DNA from: Mycobacterium sp.
GTDB taxonomy: Bacteria; Actinomycetota; Actinomycetes; Mycobacteriales; Mycobacteriaceae
Assembly (NCBI GenBank): GCA_023264735.1
Contig: JAHFVD010000052.1
Span: forward strand, 1 to 54,006
DNA: 54,006 nucleotides
Reading direction: 5' to 3'
Notes under the pieces: model-generated
What the model was told of the DNA's origin: nothing
What the model saw: only the letters and a program-made list of their open reading frames with translations
The model's database searches: none
Shown: positions 17,013 through 26,074 of the stretch, one piece after another
How positions within the stretch are numbered: position 1 is the first letter of the stretch
How the letters are laid out: every line of letters begins with the position of its first letter
Translations under genes and position numbers: made by a program

Positions 17013-17882
17013 ATGGAAATATCCGGAACCGCTCACACCGCGACAGGCGGCGCGGAGATGGCAAGGTTGAATGGATCTTCCAACCAGGGAAGACGAACGG
17101 CTCCCCGATCGTCGTCAGATGGCGGCTTGACGATGAGCGGCGCGCCGAGGGTCAGCCTTGTCATTCCGGCGAGGAACGAAGCTCGAAACATTGCGTGGGT
17201 ACTCGAGCAGATTCCCGAAACCGTTGCGGAAGTCATTCTTGTTGATGGCGATTCGACAGACGCGACGCTGATCACGGCGCGCAGCTATCGGCCTGACATC
17301 AAGGTTGTCTGCCAGGAAGGCATCGGAAAGGGCTGTGCGTTGCGAAGCGGGTTCCTCGCTGCGACGGGCGATGTCATCGTCATGATGGACGCCGACGGCA
17401 GCATGGTTCCCCAAGAGATCAACCATTTTCTGCACTTCTTGGCCAACGGTTATGACTTCGTCAAAGGATCACGATTCATCGGGGGTGGCGGATCGCTGGA
17501 CATCACGCCCTTCCGGCGGTTCGGCAATCGATTTCTCCTCGCCGTCTTCAACTTCCTTTACGACGCTGAGTTGACCGATCTGTGTTACGGATTCTGTGCG
17601 TTTCACCGACGCTATCTTGAACATCTGTCGCTCTGCTCAACGGGTTTCGAAATCGAAGCCGAGATGATCGTCCGTGCGATGCAGGACGGTCTGCGGATCG
17701 CGGAGGTTCCGAGCCTTGAGCTACCCAGGCGTTCGGGAAGATCCAACCTGCATTCGATACGCGACGGCATTCGCGTTCTGCGTATCGTTCTCGATCGGCA
17801 CAACTCGGGTACGCCGGCGTTGATCGCCCGGGCGCTGCCAAACGACAGTGACGCTCGGTCGGTCACGCGCACCTACGGGTGA
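17013..17882 (+). CDS. GT2 family glycosyltransferase (dolichol-phosphate mannosyltransferase/DPG-synthase-like)
   Basis: 289 residues from ATG 17013, 5 nt after the Cys protein gene; the conserved domain starts only at residue ~45, so ATG 17133 (MSGAPRVSLVIPARNEARN) is an alternative. GT-A fold: VSLVIPARNEARNIAWVL, the nucleotide-sugar contact EVILVDGDSTDAT, the metal-binding D-A-D at residue ~126 (VIVMMDADGSM), and GFEIEAEMIVRAMQ with a basic LPRRSGRSNLHS near the end. No C-terminal membrane helices. Probably transfers a sugar to polyprenyl phosphate or to a lipid-linked oligosaccharide at the inner face of the membrane. First enzyme of the putative polysaccharide locus. Confidence 0.88.
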   Translation: MEISGTAHTATGGAEMARLNGSSNQGRRTAPRSSSDGGLTMSGAPRVSLVIPARNEARNIAWVLEQIPETVAEVILVDGDSTDATLITARSYRPDIKVVCQEGIGKGCALRSGFLAATGDVIVMMDADGSMVPQEINHFLHFLANGYDFVKGSRFIGGGGSLDITPFRRFGNRFLLAVFNFLYDAELTDLCYGFCAFHRRYLEHLSLCSTGFEIEAEMIVRAMQDGLRIAEVPSLELPRRSGRSNLHSIRDGIRVLRIVLDRHNSGTPALIARALPNDSDARSVTRTYG

Positions 17883-18034
17883 TCTCCAGACGGCGAATCC
17901 ACGCGCGGGAATCGGTGCAGGGTTGGCGAGTTCGACTCCACTGACGATTCTGGGCTCCGCCGCATCGACAACAGTCCAATCGCGGGATGGCTGAGGGTGG
18001 TCGTTTCTTCCGTACGGGTCAGGGAAGGTGCAAG

Positions 18035-19066
18035 ATGCGAACGTTGGTAACAGGTGCGGCCGGATTCATCGGATCCACGTTGGTCGATCGGCTGCTGGCC
18101 GAGGGGCACATGGTCGTTGGAGTCGACAACTTCAGCACTGGCAACGCGGCCAATCTGGATGCGGCGCTGGCCTCCAACGCTGGGAACAAAACCCGCTTCA
18201 CGATGGTGAACCTGGACATCCAGGCACCGGAACTCACCGATGTCGTCGCGGCCGGGAACCCGGAGGTCATTTTCCATCTCGCAGCACACGTGGACCTCAG
18301 GGCCTCGGTGTCCAATCCGGACTTCGACGCGCGCACAAACATTTTGGGGACAATCAATCTCTGCGAAGCAAGTCGGCGGGCGGGTGTCAAAAGGGTGGTC
18401 TACGCGGCCTCCGGCGGGTCACGGTATGGAGTTCCGGCCCAGCTCCCCGTGAATGAGACTGCTCCCGTTGGGCCGCTGTCGCCATATGCCGTGGCCAAGC
18501 TCGCCGGCGAGTTGTACCTGGGTGCGTACGCGCAAATGTACGGTATGGCCCCCATCTGCCTGGGGCTGGCCAATGTCTATGGTCCGCGTCAGAGCCCGCT
18601 CGGGGAGGCCGGCGTCATAGCGGTTTTCGGTAGCGCGCTGATCACCGGCCGCGCTGCAACTGTTTATGGTGACGGCACGTCATCGCGTGACTACGTATAC
18701 GTCGGAGACGTCGTGGACGCGTTTGTGTGTGCTGCCGAGGCTCCGTTGTCGGTCGGCGGAACCTACAACATCGGCACGGGTGTGCAGACCACCGTGGTGG
18801 ACGTGTATCGAATGATCGCGTCGGTCCTCGGGGAGTCCGCCGAGCCGGAATACGGTACCCCTCGCGCCGGTGAGCTCCATGCCATCGCGCTGGATGCGAA
18901 ACGATCAGAACTCGATCTCGGGTGGCGACCAGCCGTCAGGTTATTTGAGGGCATCCAGCGCACAGTGTCGTGGCTGGAGACCGTTGTCGGGCCTCGGCAG
19001 GATGGTTCGCGAGCGCTCGGTGCCGATGCCATATCGGCTGGCGAGGACGCCTGTCGTGCGTCGTGA
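18035..19066 (+). CDS. NAD-dependent nucleotide-sugar epimerase (GalE-like, extended SDR)
   Basis: 343 residues from ATG 18035, preceded by GGGAAGG; the open frame upstream (17987) is not conserved. NAD-binding GAAGFIGS at residues 7-14, LAAHVDLRASVSNP, and catalytic Tyr151-xxx-Lys155 in SPYAVAKLAGELYL. NVYGPRQSP and DYVYVGDVVDAF are typical of UDP-glucose/UDP-N-acetylglucosamine 4-epimerases. It would supply UDP-galactose or a related precursor. Separated from the upstream GT2 gene by 152 nt with no gene, where an internal promoter could lie, and followed by the small membrane protein gene after 1 nt. Confidence 0.9.
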   Translation: MRTLVTGAAGFIGSTLVDRLLAEGHMVVGVDNFSTGNAANLDAALASNAGNKTRFTMVNLDIQAPELTDVVAAGNPEVIFHLAAHVDLRASVSNPDFDARTNILGTINLCEASRRAGVKRVVYAASGGSRYGVPAQLPVNETAPVGPLSPYAVAKLAGELYLGAYAQMYGMAPICLGLANVYGPRQSPLGEAGVIAVFGSALITGRAATVYGDGTSSRDYVYVGDVVDAFVCAAEAPLSVGGTYNIGTGVQTTVVDVYRMIASVLGESAEPEYGTPRAGELHAIALDAKRSELDLGWRPAVRLFEGIQRTVSWLETVVGPRQDGSRALGADAISAGEDACRAS

Positions 19067-19067
19067 C

Positions 19068-19508
19068 ATGGTGTTCGTAGTCTTGGCCCTGCAGTCGACG
19101 CGCCAGGGTCAGCGGCTAGGTAGCCGCGTGTTCTGGGCCGCGGTGACGCTGGCCGGCGGGGTCGGAATCGCGCTCGGCGCAAGCCAGTCCTCCGCATGGG
19201 GCCGGGCGCTTGTCGTGGCCTTTCTGCTGGCGGCGCCGGCGCGAGCGATCCTTCGGCTACTTCCGAGTCTGGGCGCCGCGGCTGGCCTGGTTGTCGCGAT
19301 GGCCGGTGCGGTTGCCATCAACACCCTTGTCGCACTGTCGATGTTGTCGGCTCACAGCTGGTCCCCGCCCGCAGGCGTGGTTGTAGTCGGTTTCATCTCG
19401 GCGCTCATCCGGCTGGTGCCAGCTCCGGAATTCCCGGACGTGGAAGTCAATCGTCGCGGTCAGGCAATCGTCAACGACCATCTGATATCGAAGGGTGTGA
19501 AGACATGA
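19068..19508 (+). CDS. Small integral membrane protein of the polysaccharide locus
   Basis: 146 residues, three to four predicted membrane helices (VFWAAVTLAGGVGIALGA, ALVVAFLLAAPARAIL, AAGLVVAMAGAVAINTLVAL, AGVVVVGFISALIRLVP) with a short polar tail. ATG 19068 is 1 nt past the epimerase stop; GTG 19056 or ATG 19026 are possible alternatives overlapping it. The stop overlaps the next ATG (ATGA). No family recognised. Position suggests a scaffold or accessory to polysaccharide assembly. Confidence 0.75.
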   Translation: MVFVVLALQSTRQGQRLGSRVFWAAVTLAGGVGIALGASQSSAWGRALVVAFLLAAPARAILRLLPSLGAAAGLVVAMAGAVAINTLVALSMLSAHSWSPPAGVVVVGFISALIRLVPAPEFPDVEVNRRGQAIVNDHLISKGVKT

Positions 19509-20740
19509 CTCGGGTTGCGATCATCGGAGCAGGGCCGTACGGACTTTCGATTGGTGCGCATCTGCGCTCGCGCGGTGTCCCCTTCCGCATCTTCGGTACA
19601 CCAATGGGCAGCTGGCGCCACCACATGCCGGCGGGGATGACCCTGAAATCCCAGCCGTTCGCGTCCAGTCTCAGCAGTCCAGGTGGTCGGGGATCGCTGG
19701 CGGAGTATTGCGCCGCCATGGGAATTCACTACCACGACATCGACATTCCGGTGAGCCTGGAGTTGTTCACTGCCTACGCGCGGGACTTCCAGGACCGGTT
19801 CGTCCAGGTCGTAGAGGAGCGGCAGGTCGTGGCGTTGGACCGCGAGGGGGACGGTTTCCTGCTTGAGCTGGACGACGGTGAGGTGCTATCGGCGAACTTC
19901 GTCCTCTGCGCCATCGGCATCAGCTATTTCGACCAAATTCCGCCTGAATTGGCACATCTGCCGCGCAGCCTGGTCAGCCATAGCTCGGCGCACAGCGACC
20001 TGTCCGGCTTCGCCGGCCGCGACGTTGCCGTGATCGGCGCAGGGTCTTCGGCGGTCGACATCGCCACGCTCATACACGAGGCGGGCGCCCACGCGTCGGT
20101 CGTGGCACGACACCCGATCAAGTTCACCCCGACGCCCGCGCCCGGGCCCCGTCCCTGGTGGCAGCGCATCCGAAGTCCGTCTTCCGGACTTGGTCCGTCG
20201 ATGTCGTTGTGGCTGTATGCGAAGGTACCGAACCTGTTCCGGTATCTGCCCGGCGGCGTTCGGCTCAGGTTGATTCGTCGCGTGTTGGGCCCACAGACGC
20301 CGTTGACGATGAAGGCCCGGTTCGATGCCGGCGTCGCGGTGACACTCGCCGGGCGCATCGAGCAGGCTCGTGAAGAACGCGGGCGGGTGCGACTCGTTCT
20401 CGATATGCCAGAAGGGAACCCGCGTGAATTTGTGGTCGATCATGTCATCGCGGCCACGGGTTACTACCCGAGCATCTCCTCGGTCGCGTTCCTCAACGAG
20501 GGTCTGCGCTCGTCGATTCAGACGCACGCTGGTATGGCGATGCTCTCGGCGAAGTTCGAGAGTTCTGTTCCCGGTTTATATTTCGTCGGCCTTCCCGCCG
20601 TCGACAGCTTCGGCCCGCTGATGCGGTTCGTCGTCGGTGCGGAGTACGCCGCGCCACGGGTGGCGGGGGAAATGGCCCGGCGGGTTCGACGCCTCGAGTC
20701 AATGGAGCGCCGGAGCCGGGCCGCCGACGCGGTCCGATGA
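19505..20740 (+). CDS. FAD-dependent oxidoreductase (flavin monooxygenase-like)
   Basis: 411 residues from ATG 19505, overlapping the preceding stop by 4 nt; a longer open frame from 19196 is out of context. FAD Rossmann motif VAIIGAGPYGLSIGAHL at residue ~3, a second dinucleotide motif VAVIGAGSSAVDIATLI at ~175, and the ATGYYPS motif near 320 of class B flavin monooxygenase-like enzymes. It should use NADPH and O2 to hydroxylate or oxidise a small substrate or sugar precursor; substrate unknown. Inclusion in a polysaccharide operon is unusual and hints at an oxidised or N-oxidised residue or lipid carrier. Confidence 0.82.
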   Translation: MTRVAIIGAGPYGLSIGAHLRSRGVPFRIFGTPMGSWRHHMPAGMTLKSQPFASSLSSPGGRGSLAEYCAAMGIHYHDIDIPVSLELFTAYARDFQDRFVQVVEERQVVALDREGDGFLLELDDGEVLSANFVLCAIGISYFDQIPPELAHLPRSLVSHSSAHSDLSGFAGRDVAVIGAGSSAVDIATLIHEAGAHASVVARHPIKFTPTPAPGPRPWWQRIRSPSSGLGPSMSLWLYAKVPNLFRYLPGGVRLRLIRRVLGPQTPLTMKARFDAGVAVTLAGRIEQAREERGRVRLVLDMPEGNPREFVVDHVIAATGYYPSISSVAFLNEGLRSSIQTHAGMAMLSAKFESSVPGLYFVGLPAVDSFGPLMRFVVGAEYAAPRVAGEMARRVRRLESMERRSRAADAVR

Positions 20741-20765
20741 CTCCGGACCGTTAGAGAGGTGTGCG

Positions 20766-21734
20766 ATGTCACATGCAGACGTTGGACGCGCCCTCACCGT
20801 TTCGGTAGTGATCTGCGCCTACACCTGTGATCGGTTCGACGACGTCCTGGCCGCAGTCGCGTCGGTGCGAAGTCAGACCATGCAGCCGGAGGAGATCGTC
20901 GTCGTCGTCGACCACAATCCGGACCTGTACCGGCAGCTGCGTCACGCCCTGCCCGCCGTGACAGTGGTGGAGAACCGGCACAAACGCGGGCTGTCCGGCG
21001 GCAAGGACACCGGCGTGGAGGTGACTTCCAGCGATGTGGTGGCGTTCCTGGATGACGATGCCGTTGCTGATGTCGACTGGCTGGAGCGCCTGTGCGCCGG
21101 TTACTCCGATGACAACGTCGCCGGGGTCGGCGGTACGACCCTGCCGCTCTGGGCCTCCGAGCGGCCCCGGTGGTTCCCAGCGGAGTTCGACTGGGTGTTG
21201 GGTTGCACGTTCACCGGCAGAGAACCAGGTCCGGTCCGAAACCTGCTGGGCGGCAACGCGTCATTTCGCCGTGAGGTCTTCTCCGTCGCCGGGGGATTCC
21301 CGAGTCACATGGGCCGGACGTCGGCGCAACGTCGTCCGTTGGGTTGCGAAGAGACGGAATTCTGCATCAGGGTGGCCCAGCATCGTCCCGACTGGATATA
21401 CGTTTTCGAACCGAGGGCGGTGATTTGGCATCGCGTCGGAGCTGAACGGGAGCGGTTCGCCTACTTCCGGTCTCGATGCTTCGCGGAAGGATTGTCGAAG
21501 GCGGCGGTGACACGCAGCGTGGGGGCCGCAGACGGTCTGTCGGTCGAGCGAAAGTACACCACTCGCATACTCACGCGCGGTGTTGTCCACGGTCTGGGTG
21601 ACGCACTACGAGGAGATCGCACCGGGCTTGAGCGCAGCTGGGCCATCTCGGTGGGGCTGCTCACGACTGCTGCGGGTTATGCACGCGGCGGTGTGTCCAG
21701 GCGCGGGCGACCCGCGATGACGGGGGCCGAATGA
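20766..21734 (+). CDS. GT2 family glycosyltransferase (rhamnosyl/glucosyltransferase-like)
   Basis: 322 residues from ATG 20766 with AGAGAGG upstream. GT-A elements: VSVVICAYTCDRFDDVLAAV, EEIVVVVDHNPD, the metal site FLDDDAVADVDWLE, and GGNASFRREVFSVAGGF, with GCEETEFCIRV as the likely catalytic ED. The C-terminal ~70 residues are moderately hydrophobic (GLLTTAAGYARGG) and may be membrane associated. Adds a sugar to a growing lipid-linked repeat unit. Its last codons overlap the deacetylase ATG by 4 nt. Confidence 0.87.
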   Translation: MSHADVGRALTVSVVICAYTCDRFDDVLAAVASVRSQTMQPEEIVVVVDHNPDLYRQLRHALPAVTVVENRHKRGLSGGKDTGVEVTSSDVVAFLDDDAVADVDWLERLCAGYSDDNVAGVGGTTLPLWASERPRWFPAEFDWVLGCTFTGREPGPVRNLLGGNASFRREVFSVAGGFPSHMGRTSAQRRPLGCEETEFCIRVAQHRPDWIYVFEPRAVIWHRVGAERERFAYFRSRCFAEGLSKAAVTRSVGAADGLSVERKYTTRILTRGVVHGLGDALRGDRTGLERSWAISVGLLTTAAGYARGGVSRRGRPAMTGAE

Positions 21735-22528
21735 CCGATTCAGTTCCGATCCTGATGTACCACGCCGTTTCCCAGCAGCCGGCGGCGTCGACGCATCGAC
21801 TGTCCGTCGCACCCGGTGCACTGGACGAGCAGGTCGCCTATCTGAAGGACAATGGCTTCACGGGCCTCACATTCTCCGAATTGGCCGACGCGTTCGGGAC
21901 CGGTGCAGGGTTGCCGAAGCGGCCGGTGGTCTTCACCTTCGACGACGGATATGCGGACTTCGCGGCCGAAGCCTGGCCGATTCTTCAGCGGCACGGATTT
22001 CCCGCAACAGTCTTTGTCACGACCGGTTGGATCTCGGATGCCGGCGCCCACGCGGCGGGCAGCGCACCGGATCAGATGCTGAGCTGGGCGCAAATTCGCG
22101 ATCTTGCGGCGGCGGGCGTCGAAATCGGGGCACATAGCCACAGCCATCCGGAACTCGACCAGCTTGATGGCACAAGCCTGATGCGCGAGCTCGTAGACGG
22201 CCGCGAGTTGCTCGAGAACGGTCTCGGGGCGAGGGTCCGCACGCTCGCTTATCCATTCGGCTATTCGACTTCGCGGGTACGGGTGGCAGCCCGAAATGCG
22301 GGCTTCGAATCTGCAGCGGCGGTCAGGAACGTGCGGTCGACCCCGTCCGACGACCTCCTGATGCTGCCCCGGCTGACGGTCCGCAGGACCACCGACATGA
22401 GTAGCTTCGCCGCAATGGTATCCGGGTCCGGTGGGGGGAATCTCTGGTGGGACCGTCTGTTGACAGCCGGTTGGGCAACGGTGCGCACGGCTACGTGGGC
22501 GGCGAAGCGGAGCCGAAACCGTGTCTGA
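21731..22528 (+). CDS. Polysaccharide deacetylase (NodB homology, CE4)
   Basis: 265 residues. Metal-dependent carbohydrate esterase: catalytic Asp71 and metal-binding Asp72 in TFDDGYADF, metal histidines H135 and H139 in GAHSHSHPEL, and the groove motif LAYPFGYSTSRV. Removes N- or O-acetyl groups from sugars. No signal peptide is evident (it starts MTDSVPILMYHAVSQQ), so it may act on the lipid-linked unit in the cytoplasm. ATGA overlap with the GT2 gene and an 8-nt overlap with the flippase gene show tight translational coupling. Confidence 0.9.
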   Translation: MTDSVPILMYHAVSQQPAASTHRLSVAPGALDEQVAYLKDNGFTGLTFSELADAFGTGAGLPKRPVVFTFDDGYADFAAEAWPILQRHGFPATVFVTTGWISDAGAHAAGSAPDQMLSWAQIRDLAAAGVEIGAHSHSHPELDQLDGTSLMRELVDGRELLENGLGARVRTLAYPFGYSTSRVRVAARNAGFESAAAVRNVRSTPSDDLLMLPRLTVRRTTDMSSFAAMVSGSGGGNLWWDRLLTAGWATVRTATWAAKRSRNRV

Positions 22529-23876
22529 ACAAGTGAAGTTGGAGTCAGACGATGGGGCGATCGCCGACCCGAGCGAACCCCCTCCACTTGAGGTCGCAGG
22601 CACCGGCGGCGGGCTGTTCCTCCGCAACGCATACGCTCTCGTACTCAACACCGGGATCGCCGGCGCGCTGGGCATGGTGTACTGGTTTCTCGCGGCGCGC
22701 CACTACCCCGATGCCGACGTGGGTCGCGGATCGGCCGCCATCTCAGCGTTGATGGCGTTGACGGGCCTTGTTTCGGTGAATGTCGCGGGAACACTGAATC
22801 GCTTCATTCCCAAGGCGGGACGCCACACTTTCACCGTCATCGCCGGCGCCTATGTCCTGCCGTCCGCGGCGGTGGGTGTGCTGGCGCTCTGCTTTCTGGC
22901 AACGCTGGATTGGTGGGGCGGACCGGTTTTCGACCTGCTCCGCGTACCGAGCATGCAACTGTGGTTTATCGGTGCCGCGGTCGCCGCGAGCGTGGTCACC
23001 GTGCAAGAGAGCGTATTGACCGGGTTGCGTGCCGCAGTATGGGTGCCGGTCTGGAACGCCATGTTCGGCGTCGCCAAGATCATCCTGCTGGTGGTACTGG
23101 CCCAATCCATGTCCCGTTCCGGCGTCTTCTTTTCCTGGATCGTGCCGATGATCGTCATCATGTTTCCGGCCAGTTTGCAGATCTTCGGCTGGCTCCTGCC
23201 GCGGCACACGCGGCGAACGACTCACGACATCGCCATGAACCGCAGTCAGATCGGCCGGTTCTTCGTGGCTGACTACCTTGGCGCGCTGTTCATGTTCGCG
23301 ACGATGTTCCTGGTTCCCGTGCTCGTCGCGACACGCGTACAGGCTCACACCTATGCGTACTTCTTCATAGCGTGGTCCATCGCGGGCATCGTGAACCTGG
23401 TCGCCTGCAACCTGGCCACGTCCATGGCGGTGGAGAGCGTGTACGACGTCGGCAGCCTGGCGCGCCACTGCCGCAGCGCGCTCACCCGAGCCTTGGGTCT
23501 GCTCCTCGCTGCCGTGGTGGGCGTCAGTCTGGCCGCTCCTTACGCGCTGGGGCTCCTCGGTGCCGGCTACCTTGACGCCGCTCCGGTGTTGCAACTGCTG
23601 GCGTTCGCCAGCCTGCCTGCCGGCATTGTGGAGATTTATCTGGGCACTCTCCGGGTGAGAACCCGGCGCCTGCAAATCATTTGGCTGCAGTCGTTTCGCG
23701 GGTTGCTGATATTGGGACTGATTGTCGTGCTGATGCACTACCACCAGTTGTTCTCGAGCTTCGGCGAGTCGCGAATCACCGCTGTCGGAGTGGCCGTCCT
23801 GCTCGGCCAGGGTGCTGCGATGCTTGCCGTGCTCCCGGGGCTCGGCCGCCTTCTGGGGTGGCGGGCGAGGCGATGA
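22521..23876 (+). CDS. Wzx/MATE-type polysaccharide flippase
   Basis: 451 residues from GTG 22521, overlapping the deacetylase end by 8 nt. About twelve to fourteen hydrophobic helices after a ~35-residue cytoplasmic tail; FLRNAYALVLNTGIAGALGM and AARHYPDADVGRGSAAIS are like the first helices of MVF/PST flippases, and the pattern of pairs of helices continues to LLGQGAAMLAVLPGLGRLLG. Such proteins move undecaprenyl-linked repeat units to the outer face of the membrane, which implies Wzx/Wzy-type polymer assembly. In mycobacteria such proteins are uncommon outside a few conserved genes. Confidence 0.85.
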   Translation: MSEQVKLESDDGAIADPSEPPPLEVAGTGGGLFLRNAYALVLNTGIAGALGMVYWFLAARHYPDADVGRGSAAISALMALTGLVSVNVAGTLNRFIPKAGRHTFTVIAGAYVLPSAAVGVLALCFLATLDWWGGPVFDLLRVPSMQLWFIGAAVAASVVTVQESVLTGLRAAVWVPVWNAMFGVAKIILLVVLAQSMSRSGVFFSWIVPMIVIMFPASLQIFGWLLPRHTRRTTHDIAMNRSQIGRFFVADYLGALFMFATMFLVPVLVATRVQAHTYAYFFIAWSIAGIVNLVACNLATSMAVESVYDVGSLARHCRSALTRALGLLLAAVVGVSLAAPYALGLLGAGYLDAAPVLQLLAFASLPAGIVEIYLGTLRVRTRRLQIIWLQSFRGLLILGLIVVLMHYHQLFSSFGESRITAVGVAVLLGQGAAMLAVLPGLGRLLGWRARR

Positions 23877-23886
23877 GAGCCGGCTG

Positions 23887-26022
23887 ATGCCTCGCCAGAT
23901 GGTCGACGCGCTCGAAGGAGATCGGCTCACACCGGGGCTCTCGGCGCAGGTCGCCGATCATGGCGTCGAGCCCGAACCACCGCTGCGTTCCGCGGGCCAG
24001 CGGGTCACTATAGCTGCCCTGTGCCTTGTCACACTTGGGGCGATGCTGCTGTGCGTGGCTGGGTTGCACACTGTCGACCTTCACGCCATGACCGGTCTGG
24101 GGCTGATCTCGATTCTGCCGGCATCCACGCTGGCGGGACTCGGATTCCTCACCATCAGCTTCGTCGGTACGCTCTCGTTGCGGCGATCCCACATCTGGCT
24201 ACTGGGCATCCAGCTGGGGTTTCTTGTCCTTGTGCTGCACGGTATTACCATCCCCCTCGAGTCGCAGCCCCGATTTCCGATCACCTGGGTTCATGCCGGT
24301 TTCGTCGAGTACATCGGACGTACCGGAACGGTAGCCACTGATCTCGATGCTCGATGGTGCTGGCCGGGATTCTTTGCGCTGGCGGCCTTCTGGCTCGGTT
24401 CAGGCGAGCTGGCGACGTTGAGCCCGGTGCTCACGGTGACCCCGGTCGTCAGCAATCTGCTGTACCTCGTCCCGTTCGCATTGTTCATGAGCGCGCTCCG
24501 GATGTCGTGGCAGTCGCGATGGCTTGCGGCGTGGTTCTTCTGTCTTCTCAACTGGGTCGGGCAGGACTACTTCAGTCCCCAGGGCTTCGCCTACCTGCTG
24601 TATCTGTTGTTCATCGGACTTCTGGTCAAGTGGTTCCGCGGCCCCGAAATGCCTGGGCCGACTTCGAATCGGCACGGTAAGCCGGCCCAGCTGTGGCGCC
24701 AGCTCTGGCGCGCGTCATCGCGAGGCGAACTGCCCCCCGCCGCCGTCGGCCCGGTGGAGCGGGTCGTGTTGCTGGTGATTGTCGTCGGCTTGTTCAGTGC
24801 GGTGACGGTCAGTCATCAGCTGACACCCTTCGTGATGGTGATGAGCCTCGTGGGGCTGATCGTCGCGCGCCGATGCACGCTCACCGGGCTGCCCATCCTG
24901 CTTATCGTGATCCTGCTGGCCTGGATCAGCTACATGACCGAACCCTATTGGACGGGTCATCTCCGGGACATCGTGGGCAGCCTCGGCGATGTACGAGGGA
25001 CGGTGTCCTCGGGGGTCGTCGCCCGGGCCTCCCGCGGCAGCGATGAGCACCAATTCGTCGGCCAGGCCCGGATGCTGACAGCGGGGCTGGTCGTTGTGAT
25101 GGCAGCGTGGGGGTTGCTGCGCCGGCGGCGCCGAGGGATCGAGGATCGTGTCCTGCTGGTCTTGGTCGCCATTCCGGTCGGGCTGGTGTTCATGCAGAGT
25201 TATGGGGGCGAGATTGCGTTTAGGGTCTACCTTTTCATGCTTGCGCCCGCATGTGTCCTGGCCGCCTTGTCCTTCTTCCCTGACCCGCTCTCACGGCCCT
25301 CGAAGCTTGCCCGGTGCGCCGGTGGTCTGTGTCTGCTGGTGTTGTCGTTCTCCTTCTTCGTCACGCGGTACGGGAACGAACAATTCGAGCAGACGACCGA
25401 TGCGGCGGTCGCCGCGGTCGAGAGGGTCTATGCGCTGACGCCCGAGGGTGGCAGGTTCCTGTATCCCACCCCGAACGTGCCTGAGGATACGCCCTTCATA
25501 CCGGTTGGCTACCGCGCTGTCGAACGGGTCAACTGGAATCGGGCCGATGCCCCGATCGACCCTGCCGATGTGGCGGGTCTGGTGCAGACGATGCGGGCGG
25601 CGGGCCCGGGGACATTTCTGATCACCACGCGGAGCCAGGAGAACTACCTTGCGTTCGGGGCGGCCTACCCGGCCGACTGGGGGCAGCGATTCCGTCGCGC
25701 ACTGGCCGCCTCGCCCCAGATCCGGATAATCTTCAACAGCCCGGAAGCATCTGTGTACACCTATGATTGGCGACCGGATGAGGTGTCCAAGCCACTCGTC
25801 GCGACTGCCACCGGCGTGCAGGTGCGGCGGACACCGTGGACCCCTGTTGGATTGGCCTTCCTGGTCATGGCGCTCAGCGTCCTCGGTGTGCGTGAGGCGT
25901 GTCGGGTATGCCCTACGCCCGACGGCCCACGAAAGCTCCGTCCGCTCACCCTTGCCGCGTTGCCGGTTCTTATCGGGCTGGTTCTCGTCATTGCTGAACG
26001 CTTTGTGGTCCTGGCGAGATGA
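23887..26022 (+). CDS. Large polytopic membrane protein, GT-C glycosyltransferase or polymerase-like
   Basis: 711 residues from ATG 23887. About fourteen membrane helices with a periplasmic loop holding ITWVHAGFVEYIGRTG and TDLDARWCWPGFFAL, then NWVGQDYFSPQGFAYLLYLL. Between residues ~510 and 650 is a soluble domain (EGGRFLYPTPNVPEDTPF, ITTRSQENYLAFGAAYPADW), and two more helices end the protein. This architecture is that of GT-C glycosyltransferases using polyprenyl-linked sugars, or of Wzy polymerases; no single motif decides between them. Next to the flippase it is the likely polymerase or terminal transferase. Start 10 nt after the flippase stop. Confidence 0.75.
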   Translation: MPRQMVDALEGDRLTPGLSAQVADHGVEPEPPLRSAGQRVTIAALCLVTLGAMLLCVAGLHTVDLHAMTGLGLISILPASTLAGLGFLTISFVGTLSLRRSHIWLLGIQLGFLVLVLHGITIPLESQPRFPITWVHAGFVEYIGRTGTVATDLDARWCWPGFFALAAFWLGSGELATLSPVLTVTPVVSNLLYLVPFALFMSALRMSWQSRWLAAWFFCLLNWVGQDYFSPQGFAYLLYLLFIGLLVKWFRGPEMPGPTSNRHGKPAQLWRQLWRASSRGELPPAAVGPVERVVLLVIVVGLFSAVTVSHQLTPFVMVMSLVGLIVARRCTLTGLPILLIVILLAWISYMTEPYWTGHLRDIVGSLGDVRGTVSSGVVARASRGSDEHQFVGQARMLTAGLVVVMAAWGLLRRRRRGIEDRVLLVLVAIPVGLVFMQSYGGEIAFRVYLFMLAPACVLAALSFFPDPLSRPSKLARCAGGLCLLVLSFSFFVTRYGNEQFEQTTDAAVAAVERVYALTPEGGRFLYPTPNVPEDTPFIPVGYRAVERVNWNRADAPIDPADVAGLVQTMRAAGPGTFLITTRSQENYLAFGAAYPADWGQRFRRALAASPQIRIIFNSPEASVYTYDWRPDEVSKPLVATATGVQVRRTPWTPVGLAFLVMALSVLGVREACRVCPTPDGPRKLRPLTLAALPVLIGLVLVIAERFVVLAR

Positions 26023-26074
26023 GTAATGACATGCGGGATCGACGAAGTCACCGACTGACAAAGGGCGGTTGCCG

